Shown: positions 1 through 7,157 of the stretch, piece after piece
Numbering within the stretch: position 1 is the stretch's first letter
Layout: each line of letters begins with the position of its first letter
Assembly (NCBI GenBank): GCA_021295675.1
Contig: JAGWBY010000076.1
Location: forward strand, 1 to 13,027
DNA: 13,027 nt
Origin: Candidatus Latescibacterota bacterium
GTDB taxonomy: Bacteria; Latescibacterota; UBA2968; UBA8231
Direction: 5' to 3'
Notes under the pieces: model-generated
The model's database searches: none
The model's input: the letters and a program-made list of their open reading frames with translations, nothing else
Told to the model about the DNA's origin: nothing
Translations under genes and position numbers: made by a program

Positions 1-1815
1 CTCACCCACGTTCGGCATGGCCGTCCGCGCATCCAGATACATCCGCGCATCCGCATTCAGACCCGCCAGCATCGGCACAATCTTGCCCGCAGCCGCCGTG
101 CTGCGCCCAAAGTTGTCGGCAAGGATGAAGAAGTCGTCGAAGTCGATCGCTTCGCTCGGCGCGAGGTCAAACGCCGGATCAAACCCCTCGTCTTCCGCCG
201 TCAAACCAAAGAGATCAGCTAGAATGAAAAAGTCGTCGAAGCCTACGCGATCATCTGCGCCGAACAGACCGAAGATCGCGCGACCTTCGCTATCCACCAC
301 AATGTTGCGCACGGCCATCGCTACCTTCTCCACGACTGCAGCCGTCTCGTTGTCCAAGTCGAAGGGCCGCACCTGATAGGTGTAGCGCACGCCATTGAGC
401 GCCGCCTCATCGACAAACGAGGTTGTGCCGCGCGCGACTTGCCCGATTAGAACGAACTCGTCTTCACCCTCAGCGCGGCAATAAATGCTGTAGCCATAGA
501 CGCCAAGGACTGGCTCGTAAGGAGCCGGGCCAACGGCTCCGGCAACGCCCTGCAAAATCAGGTCGGACGGTGAGTGCGTCCACGTCAGAGCGACGCGACC
601 GCCCTCGTCATTGGGCGCATCCAAGGCGCCCAGCCACGGCACGGGCAACGGCGGGATGTCGTCAATAGCGCGAACCGCCTCTTCTGTAACAGTGACTTCC
701 GACTGTTGCACTACGCCCTCGACGCTCTGCAGCCTCGGGGCCGCACCTTGCGCGAAAGCGAGGGCTTCTGGCAGCAGCGAGGCGAACACCGGCCCATCAC
801 CGGCCTGCGCCGCTTCCCTGCTAGCCATCATCGTCTTCTCAGCATCGACGAACGCGGCCTTAGCAGCACCATGCGTGGTGCGACCACCGCTCTCGGCGGC
901 AATGGCCCAACGGGTGGAGACATTGTCGAGCGTGGCGACGATGGCGCGACCAGTCTCCACGCCCGGCACGGCATCTACCATGGCCCAAGGAACCCTCTCA
1001 TTGTTCAGCGAGGGTATTTCGCGGAAGATGCGATAGCCGTCGATCGAGTCGTGCTGTTCAGACAGGTCCCAAGACAGCAGCAAAAAACCGCCTTGGTCGC
1101 CCTGGCCATCGGCACCCTTGTAGTCGTCAGCCATCAACGCGTCGGGAGCATCCAACGGCGGCAGCATCACCTCGATGGTGAGCGGCGGCAGTGAAGCACT
1201 CGCGCCATTTTTGTCCGTGACCGTGATCGTGACTGTGGCCGTACCTACCTCGGAGGGCGTACCCGAAATCACCCGCGAGGCCTCGTCATACGATACGCCA
1301 GCGGGAAGCCCTGACACGCTGAGGGTATAAGGCGGGGTCCCCCCTCCCAACTGCAACGTAGCGTCGTCCGGCAACGACAGCGGCTCTATTGCCGTGCCTA
1401 CCTCATACGTCATAGAGGCTTCGGCCACTGGATCATCTGAATCATCGAGGGACGAATCCACGACTTCAATGTCGAACGGCGGCAGTGGAGCACTCGCGCC
1501 ATTTTTGTCCGTGACCATGATCGCGACTGTGGCCGTACCTACCTCGGAGGGCGTACCCGAAATCACCCGCGTGGCCTCGTCATACGATACGCCAGCGGGA
1601 AGCCCTGACACGCTGAGGGTATAAGGCGGGGTCCCCCCTCCCAACTGCTGCAACGTAGCGTCGTCCGGCAGCGTCAGCGGCTCTATCGCCGTGCCTACCT
1701 CATACGTCAGCACTGTGGAATCCTGTGCGTCGGCCGAGGTGATATGAACGCCGGGAAAGAAACCGCTTGCCCCTAAAAGAGCTAGCAGGAAAACACTCAA
1801 AAATACTCGCTTCAT
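1..1815 (-). CDS. Secreted modular surface protein with Ig-like, Fn3-like and dockerin-like repeats (C-terminus off the window)
   Basis: The reverse strand is open from an ATG at 1815 through base 1, so about 605 residues are visible and the C-terminus is missing. An AAGGAG site at 1822-1827 supports the start. Residues 1-31 form a signal peptide (MKRVFLSVFLLALLGASG, then an AxA-like site at ADAQD). Residues about 36-113 and 135-212 are two nearly identical putative Ig domains (He_PIG type) with the core LPAGVSYDE and VISGTPSEVGTATV. Two Fn3-like stretches follow, containing GYRIFREI and GYSIYCRAEGEDEF. Near the visible end come VGFDDFFILADLFG (524-537) and IDFDDFFILADNFG (557-570), Asp-rich loops each followed by a helix, resembling a dockerin/EF-hand pair. 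No enzymatic domain is seen. The architecture suggests an exported adhesion or scaffold-attached protein; the role is inferred from domains only. The missing C-terminus might carry a sorting domain. Confidence 0.85.
   Translation of the reverse strand, partial: MKRVFLSVFLLALLGASGFFPGVHITSADAQDSTVLTYEVGTAIEPLTLPDDATLQQLGGGTPPYTLSVSGLPAGVSYDEATRVISGTPSEVGTATVAIMVTDKNGASAPLPPFDIEVVDSSLDDSDDPVAEASMTYEVGTAIEPLSLPDDATLQLGGGTPPYTLSVSGLPAGVSYDEASRVISGTPSEVGTATVTITVTDKNGASASLPPLTIEVMLPPLDAPDALMADDYKGADGQGDQGGFLLLSWDLSEQHDSIDGYRIFREIPSLNNERVPWAMVDAVPGVETGRAIVATLDNVSTRWAIAAESGGRTTHGAAKAAFVDAEKTMMASREAAQAGDGPVFASLLPEALAFAQGAAPRLQSVEGVVQQSEVTVTEEAVRAIDDIPPLPVPWLGALDAPNDEGGRVALTWTHSPSDLILQGVAGAVGPAPYEPVLGVYGYSIYCRAEGEDEFVLIGQVARGTTSFVDEAALNGVRYTYQVRPFDLDNETAAVVEKVAMAVRNIVVDSEGRAIFGLFGADDRVGFDDFFILADLFGLTAEDEGFDPAFDLAPSEAIDFDDFFILADNFGRSTAAAGKIVPMLAGLNADARMYLDARTAMPNVGE
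1183..1709 (-). repeat. Two near-identical ~230-bp direct copies encoding Ig-like domains
   Basis: Copies lie at 1183-1412 and 1477-1709, about 294 bp apart and in frame. By eye they differ at seven substitutions and one 3-nt indel (an extra CTG, giving QQ instead of Q). Near identity at DNA level, including synonymous positions, points to recent duplication or gene conversion rather than old domain repeats. The linker between them (around 1413-1476) is unrelated and acidic (SSLDDSDDPVAEAS). Confidence 0.9.
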
Positions 1816-1911
1816 GGTTTTCTCCTTAAATAGTTGATAACTTCGCAGACACTTGTTCGTCGTAGAGCAGTAGTAAGGGAAGCTGGCCCTTGACGACGAC
1901 CCCGAGATTTT

Positions 1912-1939
1912 CGTATAACAGTATAACAGTTCTTATCAA
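1912..1939 (-). promoter_or_regulatory. Candidate sigma70-type promoter for the surface-protein gene
   Basis: On the reverse strand TTGATA (1934-1939) is followed after 16 bp by TATACG (1912-1917), preceded by TGT as in an extended -10. A second possible -10, TATACT (1920-1925), also carries the TGT extension. The overlap arises because GTATAACA is directly repeated twice at 1913-1928. The block is AT-rich in a GC-rich window. It would give a leader of about 90 nt before the ATG at 1815. Prediction from motif match only. Confidence 0.45.
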
Positions 1940-1984
1940 TAAAAGATAATAATCACAAGTACTTTTTTGCAATCTGGCGGCCGC

Positions 1985-2222
1985 ATGATCATCGACGTCC
2001 ACAGCCACGCTTAGCAGTATCCCGAGCATTTCACCGACCAATTTCGCCAACAAGCGGCGCAAGTGGCCAAAGCAGACGGTCCCCTCGACCTAACCGTAAC
2101 CTATCATTGAGGGGCTGTACGGATTGAACAAAATGCTCAATGGCACGGCCCTGCCGCGCTTAGATGAGCGCGAGATCGACGCCTTAATCCACCGCGATAG
2201 CCTCGACATTTTAGGGTTTTAA
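1985..2222 (+). pseudogene. Remnant of an amidohydrolase-family gene, N- and C-terminal ends only
   Basis: Reading from ATG 1985 gives MIIDVHSHA, a stop (TAG 2012-2014), then QYPEHFTDQF and onward to a TGA at 2108-2110. MIIDVHSHA carries the D-x-H-x-H metal motif that begins amidohydrolase family 2 proteins; the TAG is one base from the TGG (Trp) expected before QYPEHF. From 2109 another frame reads EGLYGLNKMLNG, then LPRLDEREIDALIHRDSL, ending DILGF and TAA at 2220-2222, which resembles the C-terminal helices of the same family. Only about 78 codons remain of an expected 250-380, so the catalytic barrel is deleted and the rest carries a nonsense codon and a frame change. Family assignment of the N-terminus is firm; that of the C-terminal piece is inferred. 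It is unrelated in detail to the amidohydrolase at 8303-9457, so it is not a fresh copy of that gene. Confidence 0.75.
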
Positions 2223-2304
2223 GAAAAATTTGCGTTAGATCGCTTTTTCTCTTACATCCTATTTTATCTCCCCACACACCTACCTCTTCCAAAGGAGTCG
2301 CTCT

Positions 2305-4322
2305 ATGAAGCGCTTACTCTTTAGTGCGTTGTCCCTCATCCTCGCCGGCGCACCTGTGGTGGCTGACGATGAAGCGGATGAAGCGGATGTCTATGAAATG
2401 GGAGAAGTGATCATCACCGGCTCCAAGCTGCCGCAGACGCCGGGGAATGTGACCCAGAAAATCTCCATTATCACCGCCGATGAGATAAACTCCTTAATCC
2501 TCGGCAACGGCAACCTAGCGGAGGTTCTCTCCTATAGCCCGGGCAACTTTGCCAACGTCCTCTCCCGCAACGACGCCAACTGGGGGTCGTCCGGCGGCCT
2601 GGCGCACACCTACAAGGGGTACATGCTCGCGTCGATCTCCAGAGCCTCGACCCGTGGGCCTTCCAACGGGTCGAAGACCAGCGCGGCTCGGCCTCGGTGC
2701 TCTATCCGACCTATCTGGCCATGGACTTCGCCGGCAATCAGTCGCCGCTGGCGGGAACGGCCAACTTCATCCTCAAGGAGCGCGTCGCGAGCACCCGCAC
2801 CAGTGCCTCGGCGTACTACGGCTCCTACAACACCATCGGCGGGCGCTTCTTCCACCAGCGCGCCGCCGGCAACCTGCACCTCTTCTTCGGAGGGCACCAC
2901 GAAGACTCGGACTACACCTACTACGGAACCTTCGACGACGACGGCAACAGGAACTCCTGGCTGAATATGGATGACGACCCCGAGTACGAGAAAACCAAAA
3001 TGTACATGCGGGGAACCTACTTCCTCGACGACAGCGGCCAGCGGGCCTCTCTCTACGCCCACCGCACTTGGCACACCGGCGACGCCGGCCGCATCAATCG
3101 AGACTTCGGCCATATCTATACCACCCTGAACGCCGGGTACACGAACCCAATCTCCGACAAAGCCACCCTTCAAGCCAAGGTCGGCTACCGCGACTACGTG
3201 CGCCGCTGGGAAGAGGATGGCATCTGGGAAGATCCTCCTAGCCGCGAACTGCGCTCGGAAGACGGGGTTGACCAGTCCGTCATGCCGGCTGATCTCTCCC
3301 TCTCCATCATAACCCGAGAAGCAGACGTACTCACCGTGGGTGCCGATTATCAACTCGCCTCGTACGAAACCTCGCGCGAGATCGGCGAGATAAGTCCCGG
3401 CAACGACGCCACCGCCACCGCCTTCGGATTCTATGCCCAAGAGGAGTTGCGCTTGGACGCTCTCATCCTGCGGGCCGGGGCACGCTACAACATCATATCG
3501 CACGACATTGATCTCTTCCAGGGTAGCCTTCCGGGAGACGACAGCAATTCTTGGAACAAGGTCCTGTACAGCGCTGGGGCACGCTACAACCAAAGCGACG
3601 ATCTCTCGGTGTTCGCCAACATAGGCACTAGCTTCAAGGCGCCCTCCCTCAAGTCGGTGGGCGGCACTATCCCCATAGACAGTAAGGACAGCGGTCATCT
3701 CCCAAATCCGGACATCAAGCCGGAATCGGGGACCAATATCGACGCGGGCGTGAACTTTCGGCCGATGGAGGGCGTGCAGGTCGGCCTGCGCGGCTTCAAC
3801 ATCGTGATCGACGACCAGATCGTGCAGATAGAGGTGCCGGTAGATCCGGATGATCCCGCGCAATCACAGGACATCAACGCCGGAAACACCACGACCAATG
3901 GCGTCGAGTTGGAGATCACCCACCGCCTCGACGAGACAGTGGAATGGTTCGCCAACTACACCTATACCAACGCCGAGGTGAAGGAGCACGAGGACGAGAA
4001 CCAAGTCGGTGCCAAGATCAACTTTGTGCCGCAGAACGCCATCGGTGCCGGGGTTCACCTCACCTTCTCGCAGGGCTTGCGGGCGACGGTCACCGTGCAG
4101 TCCTACAGCGGCATTTACCAAGACATCAACAAGGATTCCGACCCCCTCGACGGATACATGCTGGTGAACGCCCGCATCGAGCAGCGCGTCCGCACCCAAG
4201 ACGGGTACGACCTGAGTCTCTATCTCGAACCATACAACATCACCAACCAGGCATTCGAGATGCCGTGGGGATTTCAGGATCCGGGCTTCTCAGTCAACGG
4301 CGGCCTGATGGTCTCCTTCTAG
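2305..4322 (+). CDS. TonB-dependent outer-membrane receptor, frameshifted near codon 108
   Basis: The gene encodes an outer-membrane barrel with a plug, for TonB-energised uptake of a metal chelate or cofactor. The start at 2305 has AAAGGAG at 2291-2297. The product opens with a signal peptide (MKRLLFSALSLILAGAPVVA) and a TonB-box/plug start (EVIITGSKLPQTPG, then IITADEI). Reading frame 1 makes sense to KGYML (about 2628); the homologous continuation VDLQSLDPWAFQRVEDQRG is in frame 3 from about 2631 and stays open to TAG 4320-4322. Barrel hallmarks are SFKAPSLKSVGG, NPDIKPESGTNIDAGVNF and a C-terminal Phe (GGLMVSF). The joined product is about 670 residues, normal for the family. Net loss is one base modulo 3. 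The gap between YML and the RVE motif is about ten residues shorter than usual, so a deletion of 3n+1 bases near 2616-2632 is likelier than a single-base loss. It heads the operon with the binding protein, permease and ATPase. Substrate unknown; no cobalamin riboswitch seen upstream. Confidence 0.85.
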
Positions 4323-4333
4323 CGCCGCGACCA

Positions 4334-4366
4334 CCGCAGGGGCGTCCACAAGAGACGCCCCTGCGG
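4334..4366 (+). promoter_or_regulatory. Perfect 13-bp stem hairpin between receptor and binding-protein genes
   Basis: CCGCAGGGGCGTC (4334-4346) and GACGCCCCTGCGG (4354-4366) are exact reverse complements around the 7-nt loop CACAAGA. No T-run follows, so it is not a textbook intrinsic terminator. It ends 14 bases before the ATG of the binding protein, which lacks a clear Shine-Dalgarno. It may be a partial terminator, or an mRNA stabiliser that sets different levels of the receptor and the transporter. Confidence 0.7.
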
Positions 4367-4380
4367 CACGGCCCCAACTG

Positions 4381-5386
4381 ATGACTATATCCCTCTTTCT
4401 CCTACTCGCTCTCCTGCTCGCCGACACTCCGGCTCTCGCAGAAGGCGTGGCGGTCACCGACTTCCGCGGTCGCCGCATCGAACTGGACAAGCCGGCCGAG
4501 CGCATCGTCTGCCTGCTCGAAAGCGCCCTCACCGGCCTGTACATGCTCGGGGCTGAATCGCGTCTCGTCGGCATTTCGACCAATATCTACCAAGAGAGCG
4601 TCTTTGGACGAACGCATCCGCGAGCGCACCCTACCAACGCCGGGCAACTGGGACTTCGTCAACATCGAGAGCATAGTGGCGCTACAGCCAGACCTAGTCA
4701 TCCTCTGGTCGGGTCAGGACGAATCCATCGCCGCCCTCGAAGAGAAGGGGATCCCCGTCTTCGGAGTCTATATCGAGCGCTTTGCGGATATTCACCGCGA
4801 GATCACTGCCCTCGGCGAACTGACCGGCACCCAAGAGCGAGCTGCCGAGCTCCTCGCCATTGCCCAGGATGAGTTGGAAGCAGTGCAGCGCAAAACCGTC
4901 CTCGGTGAAGGGGAAGCCAAGCCGCGCATCTACTTCATGTGGGACCAAGGACCGCTGGAGACGGCCGGCCGCAACAGCACCGTGCAGGAGCTAATTGATC
5001 TAGCCGGGGGAACCAACGTGGCGGCCGACAGCGAGCTAGAGCACCTCGTCGTCAATCTCGAAAACGTCCTCGTCTGGAACCCAGAGCTGATCGTCATGTG
5101 GTGCAACGACCGGCTCAATGTCGAGGATATAGGCGAGCTGTCCGGCTGGCGCTCGCTCTCAGCCGTGCGCAACGGGCGAGTGCGCGAACTGCCCGATCCC
5201 TTCTCGTGCGACTTCTGGACCCTCAAATACATCTTCACCGTCGATCTCGTCGCCCGCTGGTGCCACCCAGACCGCTTTTCCGCAAAAGACCTAGAAGAAC
5301 TGCGGGCCGACCTGCTGAACAAACTATACGGGGGACGGCTCGGGGAGCTGCCGTCTCTTTCATACGGGACAGGAGACGGCCCGTGA
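4381..5386 (+). CDS. ABC transporter periplasmic substrate-binding protein (BtuF/FepB type), frameshifted near codon 75
   Basis: This would be the periplasmic carrier that hands a chelate from the receptor to the permease. ATG 4381 begins a signal peptide (MTISLFLLLALLLADTPALA), then VTDFRGRRIELDKPAERIVCL, the standard opening of class III binding proteins, up to NIYQESVF (about 4605) in frame 1. The rest is in frame 2 from about 4607: DERIRERTLPTPGNWDFVN, ESIVALQPDLVILW, the interdomain helix, RIYFMWDQGPLETAGRNSTV, and GWRSLSAVRNGRVREL, ending at TGA 5384-5386. The joined length, about 334 residues, is normal. The net change is +1 base (or -2) modulo 3 with no homopolymer at the site. A product starting at TTG 4604 would lack the signal peptide and N-lobe strand, so as written the gene would not give a working exported protein. 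No Shine-Dalgarno is visible before 4381. The stop overlaps the permease start (GTGA). Confidence 0.85.
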
Positions 5387-6390
5387 ATAGCGCGTTCCGC
5401 CGCCGCCTTATTTACATCCTACCGCTGCCGATCCTCTTCGGCTCCCTCCTGCTCGGCCCTTCGGCCAGCGCCGAGGCAGGGAAGATTCTCTCCTGGCTCT
5501 ACGGCCTACTCTTTCGCGGGGCAGCCGCCGGGAGCGAAGAGTCGCTGGTGGGGACAATCGTGTGGGAGGTGCGCCTGCCGCGCATCCTCCTCACCTTTCT
5601 GGTGGGGGGTGCCTTGGCCGCATCCGGCAACGCCTTGCAGGCGATGTTTCGCAATCCCCTCGTGGCCCCCTACATCCTCGGGCTTTCCTCCGGTGCCGCC
5701 TTTGGCGCAGCTATAGCCCTAGTTCTGCCGTTCCTGCCAGTCCAGCCCACGGCTTTTGGCTTTGGCCTGCTCGCCGTGGGCTTGGCTTACTTCTTGGCCC
5801 GCACCCGCAAGACCGTGTCGGTCGTCTCCCTCATTCTCTCGGGAGTGATCGTCACTGGGATCTTCACGGCCCTGCTGACCATCGTCCAGTTCCTCAGTGA
5901 CCCGTACAAGCTGCAAACGATTGTTCATTGGACTATGGGCAACCTGCACAATTCGAGCTGGGCCAAGCTGCACTCCGCAGCCCCGGGGATAGGCATCGGC
6001 GTGGTCTGGCTCTTCCTCTTTCGCTGGCGCATGAACGTACTGGCCCAAGGCGACGAAGAAGCGCGCGCGGTTGGCCTGAATCCAGAGCGAGAGCGGGTGC
6101 TGATCCTCATTCCAGCAACCTTGGCCGCTTCCGCGGCGATTGCCGTAGCCGGCGTCATCAGCATGATTGGTCTCGCCGTGCCGCACATGGTGCGCATGAT
6201 GCTAGGCCCGGACAACCGCCACACCCTGCCGGCCTCCTTTACCTTTGGCGGAGCCTTTCTGCTGCTAGTTGATACCTGCTCGCGCACGTTGGCCTCCTTT
6301 GAAATCCCGGTCGGGGTCTTCACCACCCTGCTCGGCGGGCCGTTCTTCATCTTCCTCCTCAAAAAGGCGCAGATCGGATGGGAGACCTAA
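5383..6390 (+). CDS. ABC transporter permease, BtuC/FecCD family
   Basis: The product is 335 residues, usual for this family of ten-helix inner-membrane permeases for cobalamin, haem and ferric siderophores. The GTG start at 5383 overlaps the upstream TGA and has GGAG at 5372-5375; the open frame extends further upstream, but that part is a shadow of the binding-protein gene. Family signatures are RLPRILLTFLVGGALAASGN (64-83), RNPLVAPYILGLSSGAAFG (90-108), the ATPase-coupling region EEARAVGLNPERER, and near the end GLAVPHMVRMMLGPDNRHTL then VDTCSRT. Its stop lies inside the ATPase gene, so translation of the two is coupled. It is intact, unlike the two genes before it. Confidence 0.95.
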   Translation: MNSAFRRRLIYILPLPILFGSLLLGPSASAEAGKILSWLYGLLFRGAAAGSEESLVGTIVWEVRLPRILLTFLVGGALAASGNALQAMFRNPLVAPYILGLSSGAAFGAAIALVLPFLPVQPTAFGFGLLAVGLAYFLARTRKTVSVVSLILSGVIVTGIFTALLTIVQFLSDPYKLQTIVHWTMGNLHNSSWAKLHSAAPGIGIGVVWLFLFRWRMNVLAQGDEEARAVGLNPERERVLILIPATLAASAAIAVAGVISMIGLAVPHMVRMMLGPDNRHTLPASFTFGGAFLLLVDTCSRTLASFEIPVGVFTTLLGGPFFIFLLKKAQIGWET

Positions 6391-7151
6391 CACCAGCCAT
6401 CCAAGTAGAGAATCTCTCCTTTGCCTACGAAGAGAGACCGATCCTCAACGACATCTCGCTGGAGATCCCGGCGGGGCAATTCACCGTCCTGCTCGGCAAG
6501 AACGGCAGCGGCAAATCGACGCTCATGCGCATTCTCTGCGGTTTCCTCGACTTTGAACGCGGCAAAGTGCATATCATGGGGGAGGAGATCCGCTCCTTCT
6601 CATCCCGGCAGCGGGCCCGCGTCCTCGGCTTTCTGCCCCAGCACCACCGGCCAGTTTTTCCCTTTTCCGTGCAGGACGTAGTCCTAACTGGCCGCGCCAG
6701 CTACGTCACCTATGTCCCCAAGCAGGAAGACGTGGAAATCAGTATCGCGGCGTTGGAGCGGGTCGGCATCATCCATCTGAAGGAGCGTCCCTTTACCGAA
6801 TTGTCAGGGGGAGAGCAACAACTCGTCCGCATCGCCCAAGTTCTGGCCCAGCAGCCCCGTCTCATCCTCCTCGACGAGCCGAGTTCGCATCTCGACTTTC
6901 TCAACCAAGCGCACCTGCTGCGCCTAATCCGCGAGTTGGTCGATGCCGACCTCACTGTCCTCGCCGTCCTGCACGACCCCAACAGCGCCTTCCTGTATGG
7001 GGATCACTTCATTTTCCTCAAGGATGGTGCAGTAGAGCGGCTGTCAGCGGCCGAGCGGCCGTGGGACCGCGACTTTCTAGAGCGGATCTACGACACTAAA
7101 ATGGATTCAATCCCCTACGGCGACCGCGCCTTCGTGGTGACGAAGGGGTGA
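6378..7151 (+). CDS. ABC transporter ATP-binding protein (BtuD/FepC type)
   Basis: This 257-residue cytoplasmic ATPase powers the permease encoded just upstream. The ATG at 6378 lies 10 bases before the permease stop. All nucleotide-binding motifs are present: Walker A GKNGSGKST (40-48), Q-loop LPQHH (Gln88), signature LSGGEQQ (142-148), Walker B LILLDEP (162-168) with catalytic Glu167, D-loop SHLD, and H-loop His199 (AVLHDPN). Close to the FecE/FepC/BtuD group in length and motif order. It is the last gene of the operon; its stop is only 6 bases from the stop of the convergent oxidoreductase gene. Confidence 0.96.
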   Translation: MGDLTPAIQVENLSFAYEERPILNDISLEIPAGQFTVLLGKNGSGKSTLMRILCGFLDFERGKVHIMGEEIRSFSSRQRARVLGFLPQHHRPVFPFSVQDVVLTGRASYVTYVPKQEDVEISIAALERVGIIHLKERPFTELSGGEQQLVRIAQVLAQQPRLILLDEPSSHLDFLNQAHLLRLIRELVDADLTVLAVLHDPNSAFLYGDHFIFLKDGAVERLSAAERPWDRDFLERIYDTKMDSIPYGDRAFVVTKG

Positions 7152-7157
7152 GCAGCC

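Noticed and set aside
17..1194. Several plus-strand open frames of 76-206 codons
   Set aside because: They are antisense to the surface-protein gene, which has a signal peptide, repeats and a ribosome site. Their products are Arg/Ser/Ala-rich without domains.
1944..1962. Possible Fur box around GATAATAATCA
   Set aside because: Only about 11 of 19 positions match the classical consensus, and it is over 340 bases from the receptor start.
1826..2062. Minus-strand 78-codon frame in the intergenic region
   Set aside because: It overlaps the start of the amidohydrolase remnant in antisense and the promoter of the surface-protein gene; no ribosome site or domain.
1816..2304. Cobalamin riboswitch upstream of the receptor
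   Set aside because: I found no B12-box-like element or suitable long leader; much of the space is the amidohydrolase remnant.
2610..3863. A 417-codon open frame on the minus strand
   Set aside because: It lies wholly antisense to the receptor barrel, whose protein has clear family motifs. The antisense product has no recognisable domain and a composition typical of a GC-rich shadow frame.
5098..5382. N-terminal extension of the permease
   Set aside because: The extra residues are Arg-rich and antisense-free shadows of the binding-protein gene; GTG 5383 with GGAG and the GTGA overlap fit the family length.
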